Shown piece after piece: positions 31,697 to 44,100 of a stretch of 64,000 nucleotides of DNA. The position numbers and the translations under genes were made by a program. Each line of letters starts with the position of its first letter. Positions within the stretch are counted from its first letter, which is position 1. The notes beneath the pieces are model-generated. The model had not been told where the DNA came from, searched no databases, and saw only the letters and a program-made list of their open reading frames with translations. This DNA comes from Bostrychus sinensis (lineage: Eukaryota > Chordata > Actinopteri > Gobiiformes > Eleotridae). The DNA lies in assembly GCA_020698575.1 (NCBI GenBank), contig CM036251.1, forward strand, positions 7,712,788 to 7,776,787. The letters are read 5' to 3'.

Positions 31697-32502
31697 GGTG
31701 AGACCATGCTGTCACCATGATCCCGAGCCTGAACACTCAGTCCAAGCCCTGCTCCAACAGCAGCAGCGTCACGGAGCTGGTGGGGGCCCTGTGTAACTGC
31801 TGCCTGTGTGGGGTGTCCTGGAAACGCCGTGCCCTGGGAGGGGTCTCACGAGAAAGTTTCCACAGAGCTCTTAAGAAGCGGGCCTATGGAGCTCTGTTAT
31901 CAAAACTATTTCAAGATGGCACCAAAGGGTCTGCCCCTGAGCCAAATCCCACCGCTAATACGCCACCCAGAAATAAAGTTCTGATGATATGTTTTGACTT
32001 GCGAGTGGCAGGCTGCCGGGAGGAGGCAGAGAGGCTGGAGGAACAGCTTGAGAGGCTGCCAGAGGGAGCATCCTCTGGACTCAAGGAAGTGGATGCAGTG
32101 CTTGAGCTCCTGGTGCACCTCGCTGGCTCGGCGCCCCCACCCCCCACCACCTTCAGCCGGGACTACATGAGGAGAGAGCGGCCTGTGGTGCGGAGGCCTC
32201 TGCCCTGGGGCTATCAGAGCGAGGAGCTGCAGAGGCTGGAGGCCAGGGCCTGGGGACTTGTTTGTGCAGAAGAGTGGGGAACTTTGGAAAGTCTTTGTGG
32301 TATTCAGAGGCTGATGGATGCCTCTCCTGGCACCGGGCTACTCGCTCTACGAACTAAAATAGAAGCTGAAGAAAGATTTGAGAAGGAGACCAGACTGTCT
32401 CTGTTTGGAGCACTGCAGCACACGCGCACCGCAGACATGGACATAAGACTGGACCTGCCTCCTATTCCCAGTAATATTGATGTCACCGGACTAGCTATCA
32501 AG
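31697..32502 (+). CDS. tubgcp6: tubgcp6 first coding exon (leader 31697-31716, CDS from 31717)
   Basis: The exon encodes residues 1-262. The start region SSSVTELVGALCNCCLCG has a cluster of four cysteines (26, 28, 29, 31). Then follow FHRALKKRAYGALLSKLFQD, NKVLMICFDLRVAG, the Leu/Glu-rich stretch around 105-140 and RLSLFGALQHTR, ending VTGLAIK. The acceptor is tcatacag and the donor AAG|gtaatg. Confidence 0.95.
31706..31720 (+). promoter_or_regulatory. tubgcp6: Short upstream ORF overlapping the tubgcp6 start codon (ATGA)
   Basis: In the leader, accATG CTG TCA CCA TGA reads four codons and stops at TGA, whose first two bases are the last two of the main ATG (31717-31719). Both ATGs have A at -3. 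Such stop/start overlaps can lower translation of the main frame or couple it to reinitiation. Confidence 0.6.
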
Positions 32503-35500
32503 GTAATGGGCTAGAAAAATACTGTGCAGAGTAATTTTAGACATCTACATTTGCATACATGTTAAATTAGTGTGTCCCTTTTGGCTGCAGGTGCCTCCTT
32601 GTTTAGACCAATCTGAAGATGAGGGCTTCCAGTCGGCTTCCAACCTCACCCCAGACTCTCAGTCAGAGTCTAGCCCAGGCCCAGTGACAGATTTATGGGA
32701 AGCCCTTCGAACATTTGAGCCTGGTCGACGCCGCTGCTGGGAGTCTGTTGGATGGTAAATAACTTATCACATCTTAAATACAAAATGTATTCATATATAT
32801 ATATATAATGTAGTCATCATTAATCAGTGAGAAAGCACACAGTACAGCATCCCTCTCTTTCTGTTTCCAGCCCCCCAGGGAAAAGGGAAGCTTTTTACGT
32901 AACTGAGGGTGGCAGAGAAGCCTTTGACCAGCTCTACCGTCTGTGGGAGGGGGAGATGAGAGTGGTCAGCAGCGGTGGCACACCCTCTCCTCTTCTTCCT
33001 CTGCCGCTGGACACACAAACACAACTTGTTTCTGACCTTCTCAATGTCCTTATAGGAGTGGCATCAACTACCTTTCCTCTAAATAAGGTTTGGAACAAAT
33101 TATGGCTGATTTGAGGCTCTTTACCAACACAAAACAGAGCTATTTACAAAATATAATGTTTCCTGACCCCTTAAGGTGCTTTGAAAATTCCACTTAACTG
33201 TGTGTAACCAAAACTGGTTAAGATACACCAGGCAGGCATTACATTATGACCACTTGCCAAGTTGTGATGGCATTACCTGTTGCTGGTTCACCTCTGTGCC
33301 TTCCTTGGACCACTTCTGATCGATACTGACCACTGCAGACCTGGGAACACCCCACAAGAGCTGCAGTTTTAAAGACGCTCTGTCTCGCTATCACACTTTG
33401 GCTTTTGTCATACTTGTTCCTCAGACTTTCCCATTTTTTTCTGCTTCCTTCACATCAGCTTTGAGGACAAAATGTTCACTTGCTGCCTAATTGTATCCCA
33501 CCCACTAACAGGCGCCATGAGGAAGACATAATCAGTAGGACTGTACAATATATCGCAAATTTATTGTTCTTGCAATATCCGTATCGCAAGAATCTAAATA
33601 TATTGCAACAACGCTATGATCTTCTATCTGACTGATTTACACTGAAGAATCATTTTCCTACCAGAGCCTTAAAAGAAAATGTTGTGACTAAATAAAAATG
33701 TTTAAAAAGTCCAGTTTTAGTGGTAGTTTAATTAATTTAGTCACAGCTTAGCCTTGTTTTATTCCTGGTTTAGTCTGTGTTAAGTTTTGATTTTGTCGCT
33801 GTTTTGACTTGTAAATACAGGAACTTACATTTTGTGAAATGTAGTGAATTTAACTTACTATGTTCGAAAAGTAGGCTCTATTTCCAACAATAATATTGTT
33901 ATCGCAATTTTCCACATAGTTATCAAATATCGCATGTTTGCTCCATATCGTGCAGCCCTAGACAAATTTTTTTTTAGAAAGACCAGTTTTAGTTGTAATT
34001 TTCTTAATTTAGTCACAATTTAGTCCTTGTTTTATTCCTGGTTCAGTCAGTATTAAGTTGTGATTTTGATGCTGTTTTGACTTGTAAATAGAAGGAACTT
34101 AAATTTTTGCTTTAAGTGAATTTAACTTACAATGTCAGAAAAGTTAACTATTTTAAAATATCACAATAATATCGTTACAATTTTCAACAGAGTTATCATA
34201 TACTGCATGTATTTTTCATATCATGCAGCCTGTCAGTGGTCATAATGTTATGCCTGATCTGTGTATTTTCAATGTAAAAACATGAAAAGCAGTTGCTGTT
34301 ATTAAAACAGATGCAAGGTTAAAAGTTTGCACAGATTCTAATGTATTGCTCTTATATATTAGATTGTTAAAATGTTATTCCGTTCCTATTCCCTGGAAGC
34401 TTGCTGTCTGGGATGTTTTTATTCAGCTGCAATAAAACAGCCATGAGGCAAACATCTCTGACTATGTATAGCGAGGTAATATAATATAAGTCTGCTAACC
34501 ATCGCTTCAGTATTCACCACGGATGTGATTCTCTACAAAATCCAATATTTTAAGCTTCATGAGGACACGGTTGCTGCTACAGGGTTGTTTTATTGGATGT
34601 TATTAGACTGTACAGTTGTTCATTTTGTAATTCTTTTTTCCTCCCCCCCCAGAGTGTCCAGTTTGACGTCAGACCAGGTGTGTGCGTGTCGGGAGCCTCT
34701 CCGGAGAGCGTGTCCCGTCTTCTGGGGGAGCTGGCCCAGTACGGCACTCACTACTTGAGGCTCAGTCAGTTTTCTCTGCAGAGCGCCGAAAAGAAGGGTC
34801 TTGTCTTTCAGGTACGTTTTGATGTCATCGGTGCTACGTTTTTTTGTTTTTTGTTTTTACAAGTGTGTATTTACGGAAGCGTATTGCGTTCACCTGGAAA
34901 AAAAAAGTTTCTGTTTTAATGAGCAAAGTTAGTTCTGTTTTTATGAGAAAAGTTCTGTTTTTATGAGAAAAGTTTTGTTTTTACGAGTAAAATAATTTTA
35001 TGTTTTTATGTGGATAATGCTTCTTATTATCTTGTTCCACTTTTGGGGGGAGAGGAATTCAAAGTCAATCGTAAAGACCTGAGATGTCTGCGCAGAGTCG
35101 ACAAACTAATGATTATACGTCAATATTACTTAACGAAAGCAGAATCTCCAGTGTCTCAAGCCTAGAGTAAAATAAAACTGTATTAAACGAAGTAGTTGGG
35201 ACATTTACGCCCTTTCTTTAGCTTAGCAACTCTTCAATACGAGCTAAACGTTTACTGGCTGTGATAGACATGAATTTACTTTTGTCATAAAAACCCAGGT
35301 TATTTATACTCATAAAAACAGAACTTTTCTCGTAAAAACAGAACAAATTTTACTCATAAAAACAGAACTTTTCTCATAAAAACAGAACTAACTTAGCTCA
35401 TTAAAACAGAAACTTTTTTTTTTCAGGTGAACACAATACACTTCCGTATGTATTAAATTGTTAAGTCGTTTTAGACATTGGTTCTCAACTGGCCACCAAG

Positions 35501-38500
35501 TCAGTGTACTCTCTGTGCCAGTCCCAAGCCCAGACAAATGGAGAGCATTGTGTCAGAAAGGGCATCCAGCATAAAACCTATGCTAAATCATTGTGCAAAT
35601 CACTATGTGCTAGGTCAGTGTTTCCCAACCAGCGGTACACAAGCACTTGTATGTGGAAAATATTTCAGTCTATTATTATTATTATTTTAAATGTAAAAAT
35701 ATAGTAAAAAAGGTACATGTTATATAATTTTAATTTATTTTGAAAGGCAGGTAATATATTTTATTTATTTTGCATGGTTTGTACAGTCATGGAATTTTAA
35801 AATGCAATTTCCATGCCCTGGAAAAATTTGGGACTATTATATTTTGGTCTAAAGTTTTGGAAATTTAAACAGCACAAGTAACATGCGTCCAGTACTAGTT
35901 AACCTGCGGCAGTCTATATCTATAGAACCAACTTACCAAGCATAATCATATTTTAATCTCTGGTGTGGGCTGTAAGTCAAATTAAAGTAAAAGTAAAATT
36001 AGTTTTATATTTCTGGAGGTAGAGCCCCAACAGTTTCCTTTTTTTTTTTTTTTTTCAATTTTCACAAATAAAATTGCAGCAAAATGGGTTTCTAATCTGC
36101 CACGTTGGACATTCTAAATACAATTTATGTAAGACATTCTTTTGGTCTTGGAAATTTAGTCAAAAGTTTTGGAAAAGTCATGGAAAATTCTTGTATAAAC
36201 CCTGATTTTGATTTTGAGTTTAAACTATAAAATGTAGAATTCGTATTTACAATTACTTAAGTTTAAAATATCTTTGTACTAATAAACACAGATGTATTTT
36301 TAGACAACTTTTTGAAAAATCACCAACACATACAGTAAGTGAGGAGATGGCTGAGAATGAATAAGGTCAAAAGAAAGAAGATTTTATTATGATCCACTTT
36401 TTACAGCACATTTTTTAAAATCCGTGTCACCATTTCAGGTAATTCAATCAATATTTATCCTTCAACTAGGCTCAATATTGAAGCTCCTGTATATTCAACC
36501 CCCCGCTGCCTATCTTAGGATACCAAACTTTGGGAATCGCTGGTTTAATAAAATGCCTCTTGAATATTATTAACAATAAAAATGCTTTGCTTAGGCGTTT
36601 ACAGGTGGTCTGAGGAAGTACCTGCACTACTACAGAGCTTGTGTTCTCAGTACACCTCCGACCCTCAGCCTGCTCACCATTGGTTTCCTGTTCCGCAAAG
36701 TGGGCCAACAACTCAGGTGAGGACCCAGCGGCTTATGTTCTATCATACAGAGCCGTGCAAAAGTTTAGGTGAGGTCTGAAAGATGCTGGTAACTAAGAGT
36801 GCTTTCATAAATGAGGAACTGTACTTTTATTATGACAATTTACATGTTAGTTATAGCACAAGGACAGAATGATTGATTTTGGAGGATCCAGGAGTGTTTT
36901 AAGGGATTCTGTACCATTTTGCGATACGTTGGGCGTTGCTGCGAGAGAGAACCCTCACTCGGGCAAAAACAACAAGTCAAAGAACAGAAATAAACGGGAA
37001 ACTGTAATTTTTAATCAAACGCTTACTTGTCCCTGTGCTAAAAAGCTGTATTCCACAAGAGGACGAGCTGAATGTTGTGATGTCCTGTTCTGACATGTCC
37101 CGTACCATTCTCCCTTGTGGAAAAGCGCTTTAAAACAACAAATGATCAGTTTCAATAGAGTTTTTACCATGGGTTAAACAAGATGTGTGATATAAGGGTT
37201 TTGTGGATTAATGAAAAGTGCATTTACCCTTGAACTAGAAGATCTTTGGGTTTAAGACCAGCTCTGGCCACACTGTATTTTCACCATTTTGAGATATAAT
37301 AAATGCTTTGGCAGAGGTCTATGCTCTTTAGGTGCTACTAATTTGGATTTTCTTCTTTTTTTTTGTAATTTTGTGTATTTGTGTACATGGACACACCTTT
37401 CTTTGTTCATACTAGGACTGCACAATATACCACAAAATTATCGTTATCGCAATATCAGCAAATGCAATATCTGTATCGCAAGAATCTAAATATATCGCAA
37501 TAACGCTGTGGTCTTCCATCTGACAGAGATTTACACTGAAGAATCATTTTCCACCAGAGCCCTAAAAGAACATGAGTTGTGACTAAATAAAAATGTTTAA
37601 AAAGTCCAGTTTTAGTGGTAGTTTAATTAATTTAGCCACAGCTTAGCCTTGTTTTATTCCTGGTTTAGTCTGTGTTAAGTTTTGATTTTGTCGCTGTTTT
37701 GACTTGTAAATACAGGAACTTACATTTTTTGTGAAATGTAGTCAATTTAACTTACTATGTTCGAAAAGTAGGCTCTATTTTCAAATATCGCAATAATATC
37801 ATCATCGCAATTTTCAACATAGTTATTAAATATCGCATGTTTTCTCCGTATCGTGCAGCCCTACTTCATACAGGGTTTTGCAGGGCATTAAAATGCATTA
37901 AATGTGATTCCAAAATGGGACCAAATATCATATTTTTGACTTTCAACATTGGTGCTTTCTGAACTGATACCTGCAGGAACCTGGTCATACCGCCTTAAAA
38001 CACCTGCCTAAGACTTTTGCACAGTGCTGCCTGTTTGTATAATCCTGTAATAAGTATGCAATGCAATTATTTTCTCTGTGATGCAAATAATAACACAATA
38101 TCAAATGAAATCTCTCCTGTCTCTTCTATCTCAGATACCTGTCAGAGCTCTGTTGTGTGGACGGGCCTTTGGGTGCGGGCCAAGCTACCTTTCCCGTGGT
38201 GAGTGTTGCTTTATCTCCGTCCATCACAGCTGTGTTCAGCCTTTATCAGATGAGACGTCAGCTCAGTTGTGGTGTGGCTCTCCTCAGGGCGTGAAGCTGC
38301 TGTCCTACCTGTACAACGAAGCCCAGAATAACTGCAGCAACGAGAACTACCTGGTCATACTGTCGCTGCTGAAGAGGAGCTGCGAACCTTACACGCGGTG
38401 GGTCAAGACACACAATCGTCTGAAGTGGGGATGCACAATATTCTTCAAATGCAGTGGTTCCCAAAGTGGGGTCCGCGAAGGTACTACAGGGGCCCCCCAG

Positions 38501-41104
38501 AGGCTGTCTATGTTTTAAATTTATTATTATTTTTATTATCATTATTCCAGACACATGGTTTTGATTCAAAAAAACAAATAAAACATACAAAAATATAAAA
38601 AGTCAATGAAAAAAATTAAGTACCTAAAAACATTAAGTACATAAAAAACATTTGAAATTAATTACAGTTGTATACTTGTTTTAAAATATTACTTTAAAAC
38701 AACTTTTAGTCAATAATTTTTTGTTAAATGGTCACATTTATATAGCGCTTTTCTACCTTCATGGGTACTCAAAGCACTTTACATCAAGGAACCGTTCACC
38801 CATTCACACTCACATTCATACACCAGTGTGCACAGACACCGGAGGCAAGGTGGGTTAACTGTCTTGCCCAAGGACACAACGACAGTATGTAACAGTGGGA
38901 GTGGGGTTTGAACCGCCAAACTTCTGGTTATTGGACAAGCGGCTCTTCCAACTGAGCTACTGTAATGTTTTTATTAAAAAACATATGGAGAAAAACATGG
39001 CAGAGTCTTTTGAATAGAGGGAAGTTTTATCGTTGGGGGTCCGCGAGGGATTTTTCGGAAATTTAAGGGGGCCATGACAGTCTTGACTTTAGTTTACTTT
39101 GGGAATGGCTGTTCAAATGTATTATAATAACGTCAACAAATGCACTATTGACACTGATAAGGCATAACATTATGACCACTTGCGTAATGTGTGGCCCCAT
39201 TCTTTACAAACTGTGATGCACTGTGTATTCTGACTCTTTTCTATCAGAACTAGCTTTAAATACTTTGATTTACAGTAGATATGGGTTTTTCTATGCCCGG
39301 TGCCAATTTTTAAAACACTGCCTGTTTTTTGGCCCAATATGAAGGGCCATTTTTCCTAATTTTAAGAAAAAGAAATGTATATAATAATACAATTTGTTTT
39401 AGTAATTATTAAAATGCAAACAAATGTGTTAGAATTTGGCTAACCCTAACAGTTAAAGATGTGTTTTATCCACAAAGTCAGTACTGTCCAGGGTGTACTC
39501 CTCCTAAGGCACAAAGTTACTGGGACAGGCTCCAGTCAACGGTAATAAGCAGAATAAGATGAATGAATGACTAAGGCAATCTCAATCAAAATGTGCGAGT
39601 AGAGCTTGGGGAGAGCTACAAAATCATAAAAATTTTTGTTCTATGAGGTTCTATGTCAGAGAAATGAACAAAATCCTTTTAGTGCCATTTTGTGCTTTTC
39701 AGGCTGAGATAAAGCATTTTTGGATGTTTAATATGAACTTCAGAGTAAGAGCCCAAACTGCTACAATATGGATGCGGAAGCTGGGGTCCTTCAGTCACAT
39801 GGTTGCCTGGACATGTGCCTGACCAAAAATCGGCATTAAAGTGCAAGAATCAGCCATTTGAGAAAAAAAAAAAATCCAAAATTGGCCTGATATTTTTGGT
39901 TGACCTCTAATCTACAATAGCTCATCTTTTGCTCCTCACGTGCATCACCTGTCTGCAGTTCACCTCTGTTCCTTCCTTGGGCCACTTTTGACAGACACTG
40001 ACCTCTGGAGACCGGGGACTGCCCCACAAGAGCTGCAGTTTTTGAGATGCTCTGACCCAGTCTAATCCAGCAAGTCATCACAATTTGGTCCATTCAAATC
40101 CTTACGCTTAACCCTAAAATGTCAGCTTTGTGGACAAAATGTTAATTTGCTGCTTGATATGTCCCACTCACTAACAGGGGCCAAAAAGAAGAGATAGTCC
40201 GCGTTTTTCACTTCACCTGTCAGTGGTCGTAACGTTGCAAAGAAGTTCCTGTATGGCAATAATATGACTTTCCATCAAATTGACATTGAAGTAGGTAATA
40301 TGAACTACTGGCCAATGTAATTACCATTTTACTAAACTAGTAAGGAGTAATGTCAGTGTCAGGTTTGCTCTTTATGAGGCCCCTTTCTGAAGGACAGACT
40401 GTCTTGACGTGGTCTGTTGGTTCTCTACCGGTCTGACTGTGGGACCCACTTTTGATTCTGACCACTTTTGTGACCCACTTTTTACAGAACCAAGGCTATT
40501 TTTATTTAGATTGATTCACTGCAAACTTTATAGCACATGCATTTTAAAATAGTGATTCAACTTTCCAGTGACCCCTTTTAGGCCCTGACCCTCCAGTTGC
40601 GAATCACTGCCTTAAATCATATTACGGATGGACAAAAAAGCTCTATTGTTAGGCTTTATTTATACTGGTGCATGCAATAATCAGCATAGTTATTCATTCT
40701 AGCCTGTGTTAGCACTGGTGACACTTTTATGAGCAAAACAAAACAGCAAATATATGTTTTTTACCATCTATTTTAAACATTTAATACAATTTTTGAGCAT
40801 TTTTGTATATTAAACTGATTAAAAAGCATAATCTTTTTACTTTTATTTTGTGTTTATGTTTAGTTCCAAGGCTATGAAACTACCTTGACATTAAGCTGTG
40901 GCGTGTTTTTCTCGTAGTTGTGAAGCCCTGTCTTGAAGGACAAACTTTCTTTATGCGCTCTATTGAACCTCTATTTGGTTTTGTATGACTGATTTTACTG
41001 TCCTTGATTTAGGTTTGTGTCCGACTGGGTGTACAGCGGTGTGTTTCGAGACGTTTATGGAGAATTCATGATCCAGGTCAATGAGGAGTACCTGGGTTTC
41101 AGAG

Positions 41105-41135
<31 letters not shown>

Positions 41136-44100
41136 GCTGTATAAAACTCACTCTACAGTCAGCAGAAAATGAAAACTTGCCAGGCAGATTGTCTAGCACA
41201 AAAAAAAAACACTTTTCATTACATCCTTTATTGCCCAGTTGGATTTGTCCTTGTCATGAAGTTATTGGATGATAATCAGTAGGAAACCGAATCAGGCACA
41301 GCAGCCGTGAGGAGCCGAGCCATCTCTCTCTTACTGTCTCTCTCTGCAAACCACAGGCTAAAACACAAATGAATAACGACCGATACTTACTTATTTATTA
41401 AAAATGGAAGTAGTTCAAAATGTGATGTAAAAACCAATCCGCGCAACCTTAAAATATATTTGGTAGCACCCAATGTGACTGCAGAATATTGTCATTCTGC
41501 GAGCTTTTACATAGACTATAGACAGATGGTGTTAATTTATGCTAACAGATAACACCTTAAGCTTTCCTACAGTTTTTGTTTCATGTCGATAGGTCCACTA
41601 ATTACAGAGATATACGCTGTTAAAGATAAAAAAAAGTGTACTAAATATAGCCTTATTACTTACACTTTATCGGTGAGAATACGTGCGACGTTTACCCGCA
41701 ACAGTATCTCTGATGTTTACTCAAAAATGGTCAGAAAAGTTCATTTTACTTCCCATAACTTAGTCTGAATGGTTAGAAGGATGAGAGGAGAGTGAGAGAG
41801 TTTCCTTGATCACACACAGGAGGGAAGTGGCCATACAGCTGCAGGGGCCACAGGAGAGACGGCACCAGGATCACAGAAACGCAGAGAGATTCAGGAAACT
41901 TGTAGTGAAACAAATATTCTAAATAATTGAAGCAAAGTGTGCAATGATAAGTCTGACGGTGCATTTCTTCTCTAATGAGTCTGTGAGTGCATAACATTAA
42001 TCGTGTGATGTACAGTGGGGCAAAAAAGTATTTAGTCAGCCACCGATTGTGCAAGTTCTCCCACTTAAAAAGATGAGAAAGACCTGTAATTTTCATCATA
42101 GGTATACCTCAACTATGAGAGACAAAAAAAATCCAGAAAATCACATTGTCTGATTTTTAAAGAATCCTCCATGCCCCACAGTGAACAGTGGGGATTTATC
42201 ATCAGTGCTGCTGGTGACAACACTACAACAGTTTACGAGGAGCCTTGCTATAATGTTATGTATTTGAGGTGGGCTCGATGACCCGCACACTTTCACCTGC
42301 AGTTCCCCTGTTGACCAAAAGGGCCCCCCTCTTCTAGACTGTAGGTTATGGAGGGCACTACTTGCTCAGTCTGGTGTGATAAATTACATTAAAACATTCA
42401 GTAGAATTGGACGTATTATCTTTCCAGGCTACGAAAATCTGAGGAGTCTATCCACGTTAGGAGCACAACTGCCACATGTAAAAGCAAATTTAAGCCTGTG
42501 TGTAAAGTCAAAATAGCTGTTATTAATGAATAAAAGAGTTAAATATGCAGTATATTTTTAAGCGGGTGTTTCCATACATTCTGTGCTGCTTTAGACCTGG
42601 TTTAGTCCTAGTTCTGTGCTGCTTTAGACCTGGTTTAGTCCTAGTTCTGTGCTGCTTTAGACCTGGTTTAGTCCTAGTTCTGTGCTGCTTTAGACCTGGT
42701 TTAGTTTTAGTTCTGTGCTGCTTTAGACCTGGTTTAGTTTTAGTTCTGTGCTGCTTTAGACCTGGTTTAGTTTTAGTTCTGTGCTGCTTTAGACCTGGTT
42801 TAGTCCTAGTTCTGTGCTGCTTTAGACCACAGCAAACTTCCTCTGTTTTTAATGACTGAATGTTCTACAGCACACAACAGGAATCACCAGAGAAGATCTG
42901 AGAGGAACGGAATCAGAATCAGCTGCAGGAGCCAAAAAACAGCCTAATAACACAGCAATATCATTTTAAAAAGTAACGTATGTGTGTCCTGAGTCCTGAG
43001 TCGCTCACCTTTTGCTATTTTTCAGTCTTCTAACAGATGTTCGTAAAGACGTTAACTGGCTAACGGTAGATAAACAAAATCTCCACATATTGCTCTACCT
43101 CTGTGGTTTTTGTGTATTTATGCTAAGTGTTTATAAAATAATCATGATATGAAAATAATTTTGATCGGGAAATGTGCAGGGAAAGCTCAGGTCACACTCG
43201 GGCGACGTTCTTTCAGTGATCTTAGTGTTTTTGTAGCTAACTTTGTCCGTCTTATTATTTTCTGATTAACGTTAGCTTAGCCCACAATCTTATTTTGAAA
43301 GACGGAAACAAGGTACCGGGTGTGAAAATTTGTTAACGTAAATACCCCAGCCTTAAATTAGAGCCGAAAAATCCAACAAATAAGGCTGAAAACACCAGAA
43401 AGGTGAGCGTGTCCTGATATTGGAACTTCTGTGTGTCCGACTCAGGGCCATAGCACTGCCGAGCTTAAACCTCGGACAAAAGCGCTCTTTCATACAGCCG
43501 CAATAAAATATCTGTAAAAGAAACTATCCAACCAATATATTGTTATACACGTAAGAAAATGTACTTTTATTTTATACAATTTGCATTAATGAAGATGATA
43601 ACTGATGACTTTATGACTTGTTGAAGATAAAAAAGTAATAGAATTTTAGCTGAACGTGTCCGACTCAGGACACACATACGTTAGGTACACTTGGCCTCTT
43701 CAAATACAGGCATTTTTAATTAGATTAATTACCACCTCACATATGTTTAAAAACAGATTTTGTTAGTTTTTACAGTTCTAGGTAATATTTTTAAGAAGAA
43801 ATATAGACAAAAAAAATTGCGACTTTTAAGAAAATCCCCTGTAAAATCACAGGGCCTTCTCTTCTGTTTGACTTTGTCTGCACTTTAACCTCAAGAGAAA
43901 ATCAAAGCAATAGAGCTAAACTTGTTTTGGACAATTTCTCTGTTGTCTTCAGTTTGATTTTGAGCAAGTGGGGAAAAAAAACATGTTTTTAAATCGTAAA
44001 TCGAATTTTTTGTAAAAAATATGAGATTTTTTTTTTTTTTTTTTTTTTTTTTGTGGCTAAATCGCCCAGCTCTAGTACGGGTGATGTTCATGTTTAGTTT

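Noticed and set aside
42545..42859. 104-codon repeated open frame
   Set aside because: It is produced by the 33-bp minisatellite unit; no gene structure.
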